From Lysinibacillus_B sp031181585 (GTDB lineage: Bacteria > Bacillota > Bacilli > Bacillales_A > Planococcaceae), in NCBI RefSeq assembly GCF_047301505.1, contig NZ_CP154840.1, positions 310,001-374,000 on the forward strand: DNA of 64,000 nucleotides, written 5' to 3'. The notes below the pieces were generated by a model that saw only the letters and a program-made list of their open reading frames with translations, made no database searches and was not told the DNA's origin. The position numbers and the translations under genes are program-made. Of this stretch, positions 50,037 to 58,525 are shown in pieces (positions within the stretch are counted from its first letter, which is position 1; each line of letters begins with the position of its first letter).

Positions 50037-50522
50037 TTAAATTAACTTTTTGAAGTGTAAACGGCTGTTTAATAGGTACATAATCGGTGTACCAATTGCC
50101 AATACGACAAATTCGCCAATCGCGCAGAATAGCCAAGTTTCCCAGAAAGGAAGCTCCAGGGCTAGATTCAGCTCGAAAGCAATAATGAACATTGTAAATG
50201 TAAATAAGAACGTATTAATGATGAGACGAGCCCATATATTTTTGACGTATTTACAAATAAGAATGAATAGTCCGAGCGTAATCAGTGTGTGCCCAACGCC
50301 AAAGATGACATCTAGAATACCGATTGTAGAAAAGAGGGAGTTTGAAATAAATACACCCAATACGACACCGACCATATAGCGCGGATTAAAGGCAATCAAA
50401 TGATTAAAAATTTCTGCAAGGCGGAATTGTACTTGCCCGAAGCTAATTGCAGAAAAGACCATTGTGATGACAATATAAAGCGCAGCAATAATGGCACTTG
50501 TCGCTAAAAACTTAACTTTCAT
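50037..50522 (-). CDS. queT: Queuosine precursor transporter QueT
   Basis: 161 residues, five or six helices, QueT family (ECF S component). It begins MKVKFLATSAIIAALYIVIT and includes FGQVQFRLAEIFNHLIAFNPRY, a family signature near the first loop, and GILDVIFGVGHTL. It takes up preQ0/preQ1 or a related queuine precursor with the shared ECF energising module. Regulated by the preQ1 riboswitch directly upstream, which supports the call. Confidence 0.92.
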   Translation of the reverse strand: MKVKFLATSAIIAALYIVITMVFSAISFGQVQFRLAEIFNHLIAFNPRYMVGVVLGVFISNSLFSTIGILDVIFGVGHTLITLGLFILICKYVKNIWARLIINTFLFTFTMFIIAFELNLALELPFWETWLFCAIGEFVVLAIGTPIMYLLNSRLHFKKLI

Positions 50523-50530
50523 ATGAAATT

Positions 50531-50572
50531 CCTCCTAGTTTTTTTACGTGGGATGGTTGCGAACCACGTGTT
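50531..50572 (-). promoter_or_regulatory. preQ1-I riboswitch
   Basis: Minus strand: CACGTGG, TTCGCAACCATC, CCACG, then TAAAAAAACTAGGAGG. The short P1 hairpin, the C-rich loop and the A-rich tail running into the ribosome site (AGGAGG at 50536-50531) match the class I preQ1 aptamer. The Shine-Dalgarno would be in the pseudoknot, so control is probably translational. The ATG of queT is eight bases downstream. Confidence 0.88.
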
Positions 50573-50791
50573 TTTAGCACAGAGTAATATTTTAATATAG
50601 CAGAAGCGGGGCGTCAAATAACAGAAGATCATTCAAAATTAATTGTTCTATTATTAATTTTTAGAAAATTGACAAAATATTATTTTGATAAAAAAATAGT
50701 CTTTTTTTATTTTTTACATTTTATATAGCATAAAAATATTAATTAAATAAACAATGAGTAATGCTATCTAATCTGAAAATTCATAATCTTA

Positions 50792-50820
50792 TTGACTATC
50801 TGAAAATATGCATGTAAGAT
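50792..50820 (+). promoter_or_regulatory. SigA-type promoter of the TrpXYZ-type operon
   Basis: TTGACT (50792-50797), 17-bp spacer, TAAGAT (50815-50820), 76 bases before the lipoprotein start. No T-box or other leader is seen in the 75 bases between. The rest of 50573-50791 is AT-rich and empty. Confidence 0.65.
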
Positions 50821-50895
50821 AGCGATACATTCACACTTTGGTAAGTTGAATCGGTAAAGCATAAAATAGAGAAATAGTTCTAGGGGGACTTTAGA

Positions 50896-51903
50896 ATGGC
50901 ATTAACATGGAAGAAAGTTTCATTTTTATCATCGGCTGCACTTGCTTTAATGCTTGCGGGATGCGGTGGTGATTCAGATTCTGCGACTGATCAGGAGAAG
51001 ACAGGATCATCTTCTGATAATACAGAGAAATATGTCATTGGGGTAACGCAAATTGTAGAGCACCCATCACTTGATGCAGCATATGAAGGATTCCAAAAGG
51101 CACTTGAAGATGCAGGACTTGAAGTGGAGTATCAATTTAATTCAGCAAGCGGTGACAGTAGTCAAACTGTTACTATTGCTCAAAAATTAGTAGGTGATGG
51201 GGTTGACTTAATCTTCGCAAACTCTACACCATCTGCCCAAGCTGCAAAATCTGCGACAGCTGATATTCCAATCATTTTTACATCGGTAACAGATGCGGTT
51301 GGGGCTGAATTAGTGGCATCTATGGAGGCACCGGGTGGTAACGTAACGGGAACAGTTGACCTGCATCCTGATACAATCGCTAATACAGTTACATTTTTAA
51401 AGGATGAGCTTGGCGCAGAAAAAGTAGGTACGGTGTATAACACAGGTGAGCAAAACTCAATTGCACAAGTGGAGCAAGTAAAGCAAGCGCTTGAAGCAGA
51501 AGGAATTGAATTGGTGGAAGCAGCTGTATCGACATCTGCTGAAGTAAAGCAGGCAACAGAATCATTGCTTGGTAAAGTCGATTCTCTATATATTATCACA
51601 GACAATACGGTTGTATCAGCACTTGAGTCGGTCATCGACGTAGCAAATGCCAATAAATTGCCATTGATGGTAGGAGAAATGGATTCTGTAGCGCGTGGTG
51701 GTCTAGGTGCTTACGGTTTTGAATATTTCGACATCGGCTATGAGGCAGGAGAAAAAGCAGTTCAAATCCTGAAAGAAGGAAAATCTCCAGGTGAAATTCC
51801 GGCAACATACCCTGGTAATCTGAAGCTGGTAATTAATAAAGCGGCTGCAGAGAACCTAGGGCTTGAAGTGAAAGAATCTTGGAACGCAGAGATTAGTGAA
51901 TAA
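50896..51903 (+). CDS. ABC transporter substrate-binding lipoprotein (TrpX/ABC_sub_bind family)
   Basis: 335 residues. Lipoprotein signal with lipobox LMLAGC (Cys at about 23). ABC_sub_bind domain: YVIGVTQIVEHPSLDAAYEGF, NSASGDSSQTVTIAQKLVGDGVDLI, and a type I periplasmic-binding two-lobe layout. In streptococci and others this family is TrpX, often under Trp T-boxes. The location next to the trp operon fits tryptophan or another aromatic amino acid, but no T-box precedes it. Confidence 0.87.
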   Translation: MALTWKKVSFLSSAALALMLAGCGGDSDSATDQEKTGSSSDNTEKYVIGVTQIVEHPSLDAAYEGFQKALEDAGLEVEYQFNSASGDSSQTVTIAQKLVGDGVDLIFANSTPSAQAAKSATADIPIIFTSVTDAVGAELVASMEAPGGNVTGTVDLHPDTIANTVTFLKDELGAEKVGTVYNTGEQNSIAQVEQVKQALEAEGIELVEAAVSTSAEVKQATESLLGKVDSLYIITDNTVVSALESVIDVANANKLPLMVGEMDSVARGGLGAYGFEYFDIGYEAGEKAVQILKEGKSPGEIPATYPGNLKLVINKAAAENLGLEVKESWNAEISE

Positions 51904-51922
51904 TAAAAGGGGATGATTCAAC

Positions 51923-52960
51923 ATGTTTACAGCTCTATTTGGTTCTGTTGAGCAAGGGATCATCTATGCAATTATGGCGCTCGGAGTGTATTTGACATTC
52001 CGAGTGTTGGATTTTCCGGATTTAACGGTTGATGGCAGCTTTGTAACAGGTGCAGCCACAGCAGCGATGATGATCGTGCTTGGTTATAACCCGATCGTTG
52101 CTACATTGGTCGCAATAGTAGCTGGATTTATTGCAGGATGTATGACAGGACTTTTACACACAAAAGGAAAGATAAATCCGCTGTTATCAGGGATTTTAAT
52201 GATGATTGCATTGTATTCCATTAACTTACGGATTATGGGGATGACGCGTGATGGGGGAGCGGGCGTATCGAACGTACCGCTGCTGAATACGGATACTATT
52301 TTTACTATGTTCCAGAGCTTCTGGAGCAGCCTGGGCATTGATGAAGCTATCAGCAATATGCTTCGCGCAACGGGCCTTGAGTCAGTACCTACAACATATG
52401 GGACTGTGTTAGTCGTTCTTGTTATTACGATAATCATTAAGTTTATTGCTGACTGGTTCTTAAAGACAGAAGTCGGTCTGGCAATCCGAGCCACGGGTGA
52501 TAACAAACGAATGATTCGCAGCTTTTCTGCCAATACGGATGGACTGATTATTTTAGGGCTTGGCTTGTCGAATGCGATGGTCGCGTTTGCAGGGGCACTC
52601 ATTGCTCAGTACTCGAAATTTTCCGATATTCAAATGGGTGTGGGGATGATCGTAATCGGGCTTGCCTCAGTTATTATTGGAGAAGCAATCTTCGGAACGA
52701 AAACGATTGTGCGCACGACATTTGCAGTAGTGGCTGGAGCTATTATTTACCGAATGATTTATGCATTTGCACTGCGTATTGACTTCCTGGATACAGGCGA
52801 TATGAAACTAATTACAGCATTTATCGTTATTTTGGCATTAGTGGCGCCTCAAATGTTAGATAAACAGAAAGAAAAAAAGAGAAAGGCGAAGCGTATTGCA
52901 GAACGAAATGCTGCACATATACCGGCACCTGTAAAGCAAGGAGGCAACCCGCTTGCTTAA
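51923..52960 (+). CDS. ABC transporter permease (TrpY-like)
   Basis: 345 residues, BPD_transp_2 family, about eight helices: IIYAIMALGVYLTFRVLDFPDLTVDGSF is the family's N-terminal signature, and WFLKTEVGLAIRATGDNKRMIRSF is the coupling region. A basic tail (KQKEKKRKAKRIAERN) ends the protein. AAAAGGGGATGA precedes ATG 51923. Middle gene of the operon. Confidence 0.88.
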   Translation: MFTALFGSVEQGIIYAIMALGVYLTFRVLDFPDLTVDGSFVTGAATAAMMIVLGYNPIVATLVAIVAGFIAGCMTGLLHTKGKINPLLSGILMMIALYSINLRIMGMTRDGGAGVSNVPLLNTDTIFTMFQSFWSSLGIDEAISNMLRATGLESVPTTYGTVLVVLVITIIIKFIADWFLKTEVGLAIRATGDNKRMIRSFSANTDGLIILGLGLSNAMVAFAGALIAQYSKFSDIQMGVGMIVIGLASVIIGEAIFGTKTIVRTTFAVVAGAIIYRMIYAFALRIDFLDTGDMKLITAFIVILALVAPQMLDKQKEKKRKAKRIAERNAAHIPAPVKQGGNPLA

Positions 52961-53747
52961 ATTAGATAAAATCAACAAAATTTTCAATGAAGGCACTCCT
53001 GATGAAAAGGTTGCCCTGGAGAATATTAACCTTCGTCTAGCACCCGGTGACTTTGTTACAATCATTGGGAGTAATGGTGCAGGGAAATCGACAATGATGA
53101 ACATGATTTCCGGTGCTCTTACGCCGGATTTTGGTTCCGTTATGATTGATAACAATGATGTAACAAGGTTTCCGGAATATAAGCGTTCTCATTTTATTGG
53201 TCGTGTGTTTCAAGATCCGATGGCTGGTACAGCTCCGGCTATGACGATTGAAGAAAATCTTGCGATTGCGTATTCACGCAATCAAAAGCGTGGTCTCCGA
53301 TTTGGGGTGGATAAAAAGCGCCGCGACTTTTTCCGCACTTCTTTGGAGCGGCTTCACCTAAACTTGGAAAACCGTCTAACGGCTAAAGTTGGTCTGTTAT
53401 CTGGAGGCGAACGTCAGGCATTGAGCTTATTAATGGCAACATTTACAAAACCATCTATCCTTTTGCTGGATGAACATACGGCAGCCCTTGACCCTTCACG
53501 AGCAGATTTAATTACAAAATTAACGAAAGAGCTTGTCGAAGCAGATAATTTAACTACATTAATGGTTACACACAATATGCAGCAAGCCCTTGACCTTGGA
53601 AATCGCCTGATCATGATGGATAAAGGCCAGATTATTCTAGAAGTCGGCGAAGACAAAAAGCCGGGGCTGACTATTCCTGATTTGATGGCGGAATTCGAGC
53701 ACATCCGCGGGGAAAAGATGAATTCAGACCGTGCATTATTAGGGTAA
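52953..53747 (+). CDS. ABC transporter ATP-binding protein (TrpZ-like)
   Basis: 264 residues. Walker A GSNGAGKST (39-47), signature LSGGERQALSLLMA, and Walker B ILLLDEHTAALDP (the usual EPT is replaced by EHT, as in this subfamily). Starts at TTG 52953 inside the permease gene's last codons, nine bases after AAGGAGG. Completes the importer. Confidence 0.9.
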   Translation: MLKLDKINKIFNEGTPDEKVALENINLRLAPGDFVTIIGSNGAGKSTMMNMISGALTPDFGSVMIDNNDVTRFPEYKRSHFIGRVFQDPMAGTAPAMTIEENLAIAYSRNQKRGLRFGVDKKRRDFFRTSLERLHLNLENRLTAKVGLLSGGERQALSLLMATFTKPSILLLDEHTAALDPSRADLITKLTKELVEADNLTTLMVTHNMQQALDLGNRLIMMDKGQIILEVGEDKKPGLTIPDLMAEFEHIRGEKMNSDRALLG

Positions 53748-53761
53748 TAAATATGGTATGT

Positions 53762-53790
53762 AAGCGTCCTAGCTGATAGGGCGCTTTTTT
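53762..53790 (+). terminator. Rho-independent terminator of the importer operon
   Basis: AAGCGTCCTA, loop GCTGA, TAGGGCGCTT with a run of T. Confidence 0.85.
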
Positions 53791-53850
53791 GAATAGATAA
53801 GAAAGTGCAGTGTAGAATTGTTCGGACATTTGTGCCAAGTTTTTTCTTAT

Positions 53851-54190
53851 ATGCAGGAATTGGCGAATAATGAAGAACAGGGTAAATGGAATAATTACCC
53901 GGGAAATAAATTTCGCCAAAATTTTCATTTTGCAGAGAAACTGCCGTACTGATAGAGAATAGGCAATAATGACAGTTATCTGTCATACGCACAGGGTTTT
54001 CGGCAATAGGACAAATAATGTTACAAATTAAATAGATGTTTTATTTATATTGCAGGACAACTCAGTTTCATGGTTTAGGTCGCCGACAGAATGATGTTAT
54101 TTGAAAATCCGCTGATAAAATGAGTAGAATCGCCGGTAAATTTTAAAAATCGCCGGTAAATGTGTAAAAAACGCTGATAAAATAAAGGCC
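53851..54190. repeat. Region of degenerate ~20-bp repeats and nested inverted repeats
   Basis: At 54110-54185 four units of about 20 bp follow each other: CCGCTGATAAAATGAGTAG, AATCGCCGGTAAATTTTAAA, AATCGCCGGTAAATGTGTAA, AAACGCTGATAAAATAAAGG. Upstream, TTGGCGAA (about 53860) and TTCGCCAA (about 53912) enclose GGGTAA / TTACCC, and GGCAATAATGAC and GGCAATAGGAC recur. No gene is seen between 53791 and 54225. Confidence 0.65.
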
Positions 54191-54194
54191 CATA

Positions 54195-54225
54195 AAAAAA
54201 CCCCCTATATGGTAGGGGGAACTTT
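54195..54225 (-). terminator. Rho-independent terminator of ilvA
   Basis: CCCCCTA / TAGGGGG stem with seven T on the minus strand, directly adjoining the ilvA stop. Confidence 0.85.
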
Positions 54226-55491
54226 TTATATGAGCAGCCCGAATAAAGTGCTGTCTTTATTTACTTCTTTATATTCAAAGCCGTTTGTCTTCATCCGTTC
54301 AAGGAGCTCTGGATAGTCTGAGCAGTTAAGTACTTCGATTCCAACAATGGCAGGACCGCTTTCTTTATTATTTTTCTTCGTATATTCGAAGTGTGTGATA
54401 TCATCTGTAGGACCCAGCACTTCCGTTAAAAATTGGCGAAGCGCACCGGCACGCTGTGGGAAATTGACAATGAAGTAATATAGCAATCCTTCATATAACA
54501 TCGACTTCTCTTTGATCTCCTGCATACGACCGATATCATTGTTTCCTCCCGAAATGATAAGGACGACAGATTTGCCTCGAATTTGGTCTGCATAAAAATC
54601 AAGCGCTGCTACAGGTAAAGCTCCTGCCGGTTCAGCTACGATTGCATGCTTGTTATATAAATCTAAAATAGTTGTACATACTTTTCCCTCTGGTACAGAA
54701 ATTACATCGTCTAAATAATGCTGGCATATAGTGTACGTCTCCTGACCTACACATTGAACTGCCGCACCATCCACGAACTTGTCAATCCCATCAAGGGAGG
54801 TAGGTCCGCCTTTCGACAACGCTGCCTTCATACTCGCTGCGCCCGCGGGCTCTACACCTACTACACGGGTTTTAGGAGAAAGGTTCTTCACGTAAGCAGA
54901 AACCCCGGCCATCAAGCCGCCTCCGCCGATGCTGCCGAGAATAAAATCAATTGGCTCTTCAATATCATTCATAATTTCAACAGCTACTGAGCCTTGCCCA
55001 GCTATTACATCTAGGTCATCAAATGGATGGATGAAAATCATATCATGCTCATCACAATACGCAGTAGCACTAGCTGCTGAATCGTCGAATGTATCGCCGG
55101 CAAGAATAATTTCCACGTAATCGCGTCCGAACATGCGAACTTGGCCGATTTTCTGCTTTGGGGTAGTTTTTGGCATAAAGATTTTGGCATGGATTTTCAA
55201 GTGAGCACATGCATAAGCAACTCCTTGGGCATGATTGCCGGCACTTGCACACACAACCCCTTTTTCACGTGCCTCTGCCTCAATTTTTTTTATTTTATAA
55301 TAAGCCCCGCGCAGTTTGAATGAGCGCACATGCTGCAGATCTTCACGCTTGAAGTAAATGGTTGCACCGTACTTTTCGGACAAATATTCATTTTTTTGAA
55401 GCGGGGTATGCACCACAACATCTTTTAAAAAGTGATGGGCAATCAGCACGTTTTCCACCGCGACAGTTTTTTGTTGAGCAACTTCTTCCAT
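54226..55491 (-). CDS. ilvA: Threonine dehydratase, biosynthetic
   Basis: 421 residues. PLP lysine in YFKREDLQHVRSFKLRGAYY, VCASAGNHAQGVAYA (serine/phosphate contact), GSIGGGGLMAGVSAY for PLP phosphate and a C-terminal regulatory domain (about 335-421, YFIVNFPQRAGALRQFL) with one ACT-like unit as in B. subtilis. Makes 2-oxobutyrate for isoleucine. GGAGGT precedes ATG 55491. It competes for threonine with the TDH/Kbl pathway encoded nearby. Confidence 0.95.
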   Translation of the reverse strand: MEEVAQQKTVAVENVLIAHHFLKDVVVHTPLQKNEYLSEKYGATIYFKREDLQHVRSFKLRGAYYKIKKIEAEAREKGVVCASAGNHAQGVAYACAHLKIHAKIFMPKTTPKQKIGQVRMFGRDYVEIILAGDTFDDSAASATAYCDEHDMIFIHPFDDLDVIAGQGSVAVEIMNDIEEPIDFILGSIGGGGLMAGVSAYVKNLSPKTRVVGVEPAGAASMKAALSKGGPTSLDGIDKFVDGAAVQCVGQETYTICQHYLDDVISVPEGKVCTTILDLYNKHAIVAEPAGALPVAALDFYADQIRGKSVVLIISGGNNDIGRMQEIKEKSMLYEGLLYYFIVNFPQRAGALRQFLTEVLGPTDDITHFEYTKKNNKESGPAIVGIEVLNCSDYPELLERMKTNGFEYKEVNKDSTLFGLLI

Positions 55492-55716
55492 CTATATGTA
55501 ACCTCCATATTCAAAACATTGACTCATTTTATCATAAAATTCAGAAAAAATGTCTCTAGAATTCCCTTTATTCTAATAATTTAAAAAATGTTCATAATGA
55601 AAGCGCTCTATTCGAGCTTTTTAATAAAATTTAGTCTAACTATAAATCTTACCTGTTTTGTATGAATTGTGTAGAGGTCTGCATATGATAGCAGAAAATG
55701 TTTAGGAGGAAGCTAG

Positions 55717-57108
55717 GTGAATATTATCATACTGATCAATGTGGGGTTACTGCTGGTATTAATGGCTGTACTTTATAGTCTGAAGAAAAGAGGCGTCAAA
55801 TTTTCGATTCTTGTATTGATCGGCCTTGGATTTGGTGTAGTCCTTGGAGCAGCATTACAGCTTCTCTATGGTGCCAGCTCTGAAGAAATTGTTAACAGTA
55901 TGCCATGGTATAACATAGTAGGAAATGGTTATGTAAAATTGTTGCAGATGATTGCTATACCACTTGTATTCATTTCCATTTTAGCAGCTTTTACAAAGAT
56001 GGCAGCTGGAGGAAATTTAGGAAAGATGGCCCTGTTAATTTTAGCGTTACTGATCGGTACCACCGCTATATCGGCAGTAATAGGAATCGGAACAACGGTC
56101 GTATTTGATTTACAGGGAGACCAGATTATACAGGGAGAAGAAGAATTGGCCCGGGGAGAGGCATTGGTTGAGCGTGCTGAAACGATGCAGGGGGCAACCT
56201 TGCCGCAGCAGATTTTAGAGCTGTTCCCAGCCAACCCATTTTATGATTTAACCGGTGCTCGTGCTACTTCTACTATTGCTGTTGTTATATTTGCAGCATT
56301 TCTAGGATTTGCTTATCTTCAACTTGCACGTAGAGAGCCGGATAACGCTGCAGCGATTACAAAGGGTATTGATGCTCTTCATGCATTAATCATGGGAGTA
56401 GTACGTATTGTACTGAGACTCACACCGTACGGCATCCTTGCGATTATGGCAAGGACTGTAGCGACAAGTGATTTTGACGCTATTTATGCGTTAGGCAGAT
56501 TTGTAGTAGCCAGTTATGCAGCACTTTTCATTGTGTTCATTATCCACTTACTTATTTTGTCTGCTGCAGGTTTGCGTCCGCTCACATATGTGAAAAAAAC
56601 AGCGGAAACCTTGTTGTTTGCCTTTACTTCCCGGACATCGGCGGGTACGCTGCCGATGAATATTCAGACGCAGACAAAACGGCTCGGTGTACCAGAGGGA
56701 ATCGCAAACTTCTCCGGCTCATTTGGCCTATCTATCGGCCAAAATGGATGTGCGGGGGTGTACCCGGCTATGTTAGCTGTAATGATTGCCCCTATGGCTG
56801 GAATTGACCCCCTTAATCCAACATTTTTGGCCTCTGTTGTGTTGATAGTAGCCATTAGTTCGTTTGGTGTTGCAGGAGTAGGCGGGGGTGCCACTTTTGC
56901 CGCCATTCTCGTTCTCTCGGCATTAGATTTACCTCTGGCACTTGCAGGTATTCTCATCTCTGTTGAACCATTAATTGATATGGGGAGGACAGCATTAAAC
57001 GTAAGCGGCTCTATGACAGCCGGTGTAACCACTGCACGGCTTACAGGAGAGCTGGATATGCAGGTGTATAATGCACCTGCCGATGAAAGGCCGCTAGTGG
57101 AATCGTGA
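55717..57108 (+). CDS. tcyP: Sodium/cystine symporter, TcyP-like
   Basis: 463 residues, DAACS (sodium:dicarboxylate) family. N-terminal MNIIILINVGLLLVLMAVLYS layout of TcyP/YhcL, VKLLQMIAIPLVFISILAAF, the substrate loops FTSRTSAGTLPMNIQT and SFGLSIGQNGCAGVYPAM, and GVAGVGGGATFAAILVLSAL. In B. subtilis TcyP is the main cystine importer. GTG 55717 follows AGGAGGAAG. Single gene; no S-box or Cys T-box is seen upstream. Confidence 0.9.
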   Translation: MNIIILINVGLLLVLMAVLYSLKKRGVKFSILVLIGLGFGVVLGAALQLLYGASSEEIVNSMPWYNIVGNGYVKLLQMIAIPLVFISILAAFTKMAAGGNLGKMALLILALLIGTTAISAVIGIGTTVVFDLQGDQIIQGEEELARGEALVERAETMQGATLPQQILELFPANPFYDLTGARATSTIAVVIFAAFLGFAYLQLARREPDNAAAITKGIDALHALIMGVVRIVLRLTPYGILAIMARTVATSDFDAIYALGRFVVASYAALFIVFIIHLLILSAAGLRPLTYVKKTAETLLFAFTSRTSAGTLPMNIQTQTKRLGVPEGIANFSGSFGLSIGQNGCAGVYPAMLAVMIAPMAGIDPLNPTFLASVVLIVAISSFGVAGVGGGATFAAILVLSALDLPLALAGILISVEPLIDMGRTALNVSGSMTAGVTTARLTGELDMQVYNAPADERPLVES

Positions 57109-57231
57109 GTGTAAGATAGGAAAGTGAAAAGTACGATACGCCTATTACTTAAATATATTCTTTATTTAAAAGCATTTTTTTATTATATAAGATGATGCTT
57201 TAGGAAAATACTATAAATAGCTGGCTATTAT

Positions 57232-57275
57232 AAAAAGCTGGAGAAGCAGTGTACACCGCTTCTCCAGCTTTTTTT
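57232..57275 (+). terminator. Rho-independent terminator of tcyP
   Basis: A 16-bp stem AAAAAGCTGGAGAAGC / GCTTCTCCAGCTTTTT with T tail. The remaining 57276-57625 is the TerC leader region; no yybP-ykoY manganese riboswitch or other known leader could be recognised there. Confidence 0.9.
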
Positions 57276-57625
57276 AGAAAGGATTAACTATAGGGCTGTA
57301 AAGGGAATAGAGAAGTGCTATGTATTGTCCTAAATAGAGAATACGTGCACCAAAAATGTAGAAGCTTTTCCTACATAATTTGAATCACTAAGTAGGGCAG
57401 TAATGTGGTGAAGGATTGCCGGCAATCTGTTGTATAAAGTTTATCAGTATAGAGGAGAGCGATGATCAGACGGATAGTATAATTGATGTAATGTTTCTAA
57501 TTACTTAATTAGGTAAATTATTTTCTAGTTATTTACAAGCTGGTGGTTTTGAAAATAAATATATACTACTATTTAAATACGCTCTAGTAAGTAATTTTCA
57601 GCGAAATATAAGGTGGGGATTAAAT

Positions 57626-58378
57626 TTGGACGTTATTAATCAAATATTACACACATATGCGTTGTTTTTTGATTGGCATATGTGGGTTGAAGTATTGACA
57701 GACCCTGTCTCCTGGGGGCTTATTTTTTCATTAGTGATCATTGAGGGGCTTTTATCAGCTGACAACGCCCTTGTTCTGGCGATTCTCGTGAAACACTTAC
57801 CAGAAAAACAGCGTAAAAAGGCATTGCTTTACGGATTGATCGGGGCTTATTTCTTCCGCTTTTTGTTTATCGGAATTGGTGTATATCTCGTGAAATTCTG
57901 GTTTATCAAGTTATTGGGTGGAGCCTACCTGGCGTGGATTTCTATTTCTCATTTCATTAAAAAATCGAATGATGGAGAGGAAGGAAAGGAATTTAATAAG
58001 CAGAGCTGGCTTGTACGGGTATTTGGTGTTTTCTGGGCGACAGTCATTTCTGTTGAACTAATGGATATTGCCTTCTCTGTTGACTCCATTTTGGCGGCAT
58101 TCGCTATTTCAGATAAAGTATGGGTACTGTTAATCGGCGGGATGATTGGGATTTTAATGATGCGTACTATTGCTGGATTTTTCGTTACATTAATCGATAA
58201 AATTCCGGAATTGGAAACGACAGCGTTTATTTTAATCGGAATCATTGCGTTGAAGATGCTGCTGAGCATCGTAGGAATTCATATCTCTAATTATGCATTC
58301 TTCGCTATTTTAATTATCGCGTTCGCTGTTACGATTCTTATTCATTTTGCGAAAAAGGGAAAAGAACGTACATTGTAA
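57626..58378 (+). CDS. TerC-family membrane protein (YceF-like)
   Basis: 250 residues, seven helices, TerC fold: IFSLVIIEGLLSADNALVLAI carries the family's conserved Glu/Asp pair in helix 1, repeated in ISVELMDIAFSVDSILAAFA in the second half; these acidic residues are thought to bind a metal. B. subtilis relatives (YceF, YkoY) export Mn2+ and help metalate secreted enzymes. TTG 57626 lies six bases after AAGGTGGGGAT. First gene of the Ter cluster, with its own terminator. Confidence 0.9.
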   Translation: MDVINQILHTYALFFDWHMWVEVLTDPVSWGLIFSLVIIEGLLSADNALVLAILVKHLPEKQRKKALLYGLIGAYFFRFLFIGIGVYLVKFWFIKLLGGAYLAWISISHFIKKSNDGEEGKEFNKQSWLVRVFGVFWATVISVELMDIAFSVDSILAAFAISDKVWVLLIGGMIGILMMRTIAGFFVTLIDKIPELETTAFILIGIIALKMLLSIVGIHISNYAFFAILIIAFAVTILIHFAKKGKERTL

Positions 58379-58380
58379 TG

Positions 58381-58414
58381 ATAAGGGGGCTTCTTAATAA
58401 GCCTCCTTTTTTTG
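58381..58414 (+). terminator. Rho-independent terminator after the TerC gene
   Basis: AAGGGGGCTT / AAGCCTCCTT with a run of seven T. It separates terC from the rest of the cluster. Confidence 0.85.
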
Positions 58415-58525
58415 CCGAGGAAAAAGTTGTAAAAAAATTCAGACGTTAGAAGAGCGATTCATACTCTTGTCGTATAAAATAAAGTATAATTTAAATGAAT
58501 TTGCTAAATAAAAGAGGTGAGCCTA

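Noticed and set aside
57276..57625. yybP-ykoY (Mn) riboswitch upstream of the TerC gene
   Set aside because: AAAGGGAATAG near 57299 faintly recalls the family start, but the other conserved blocks are missing.
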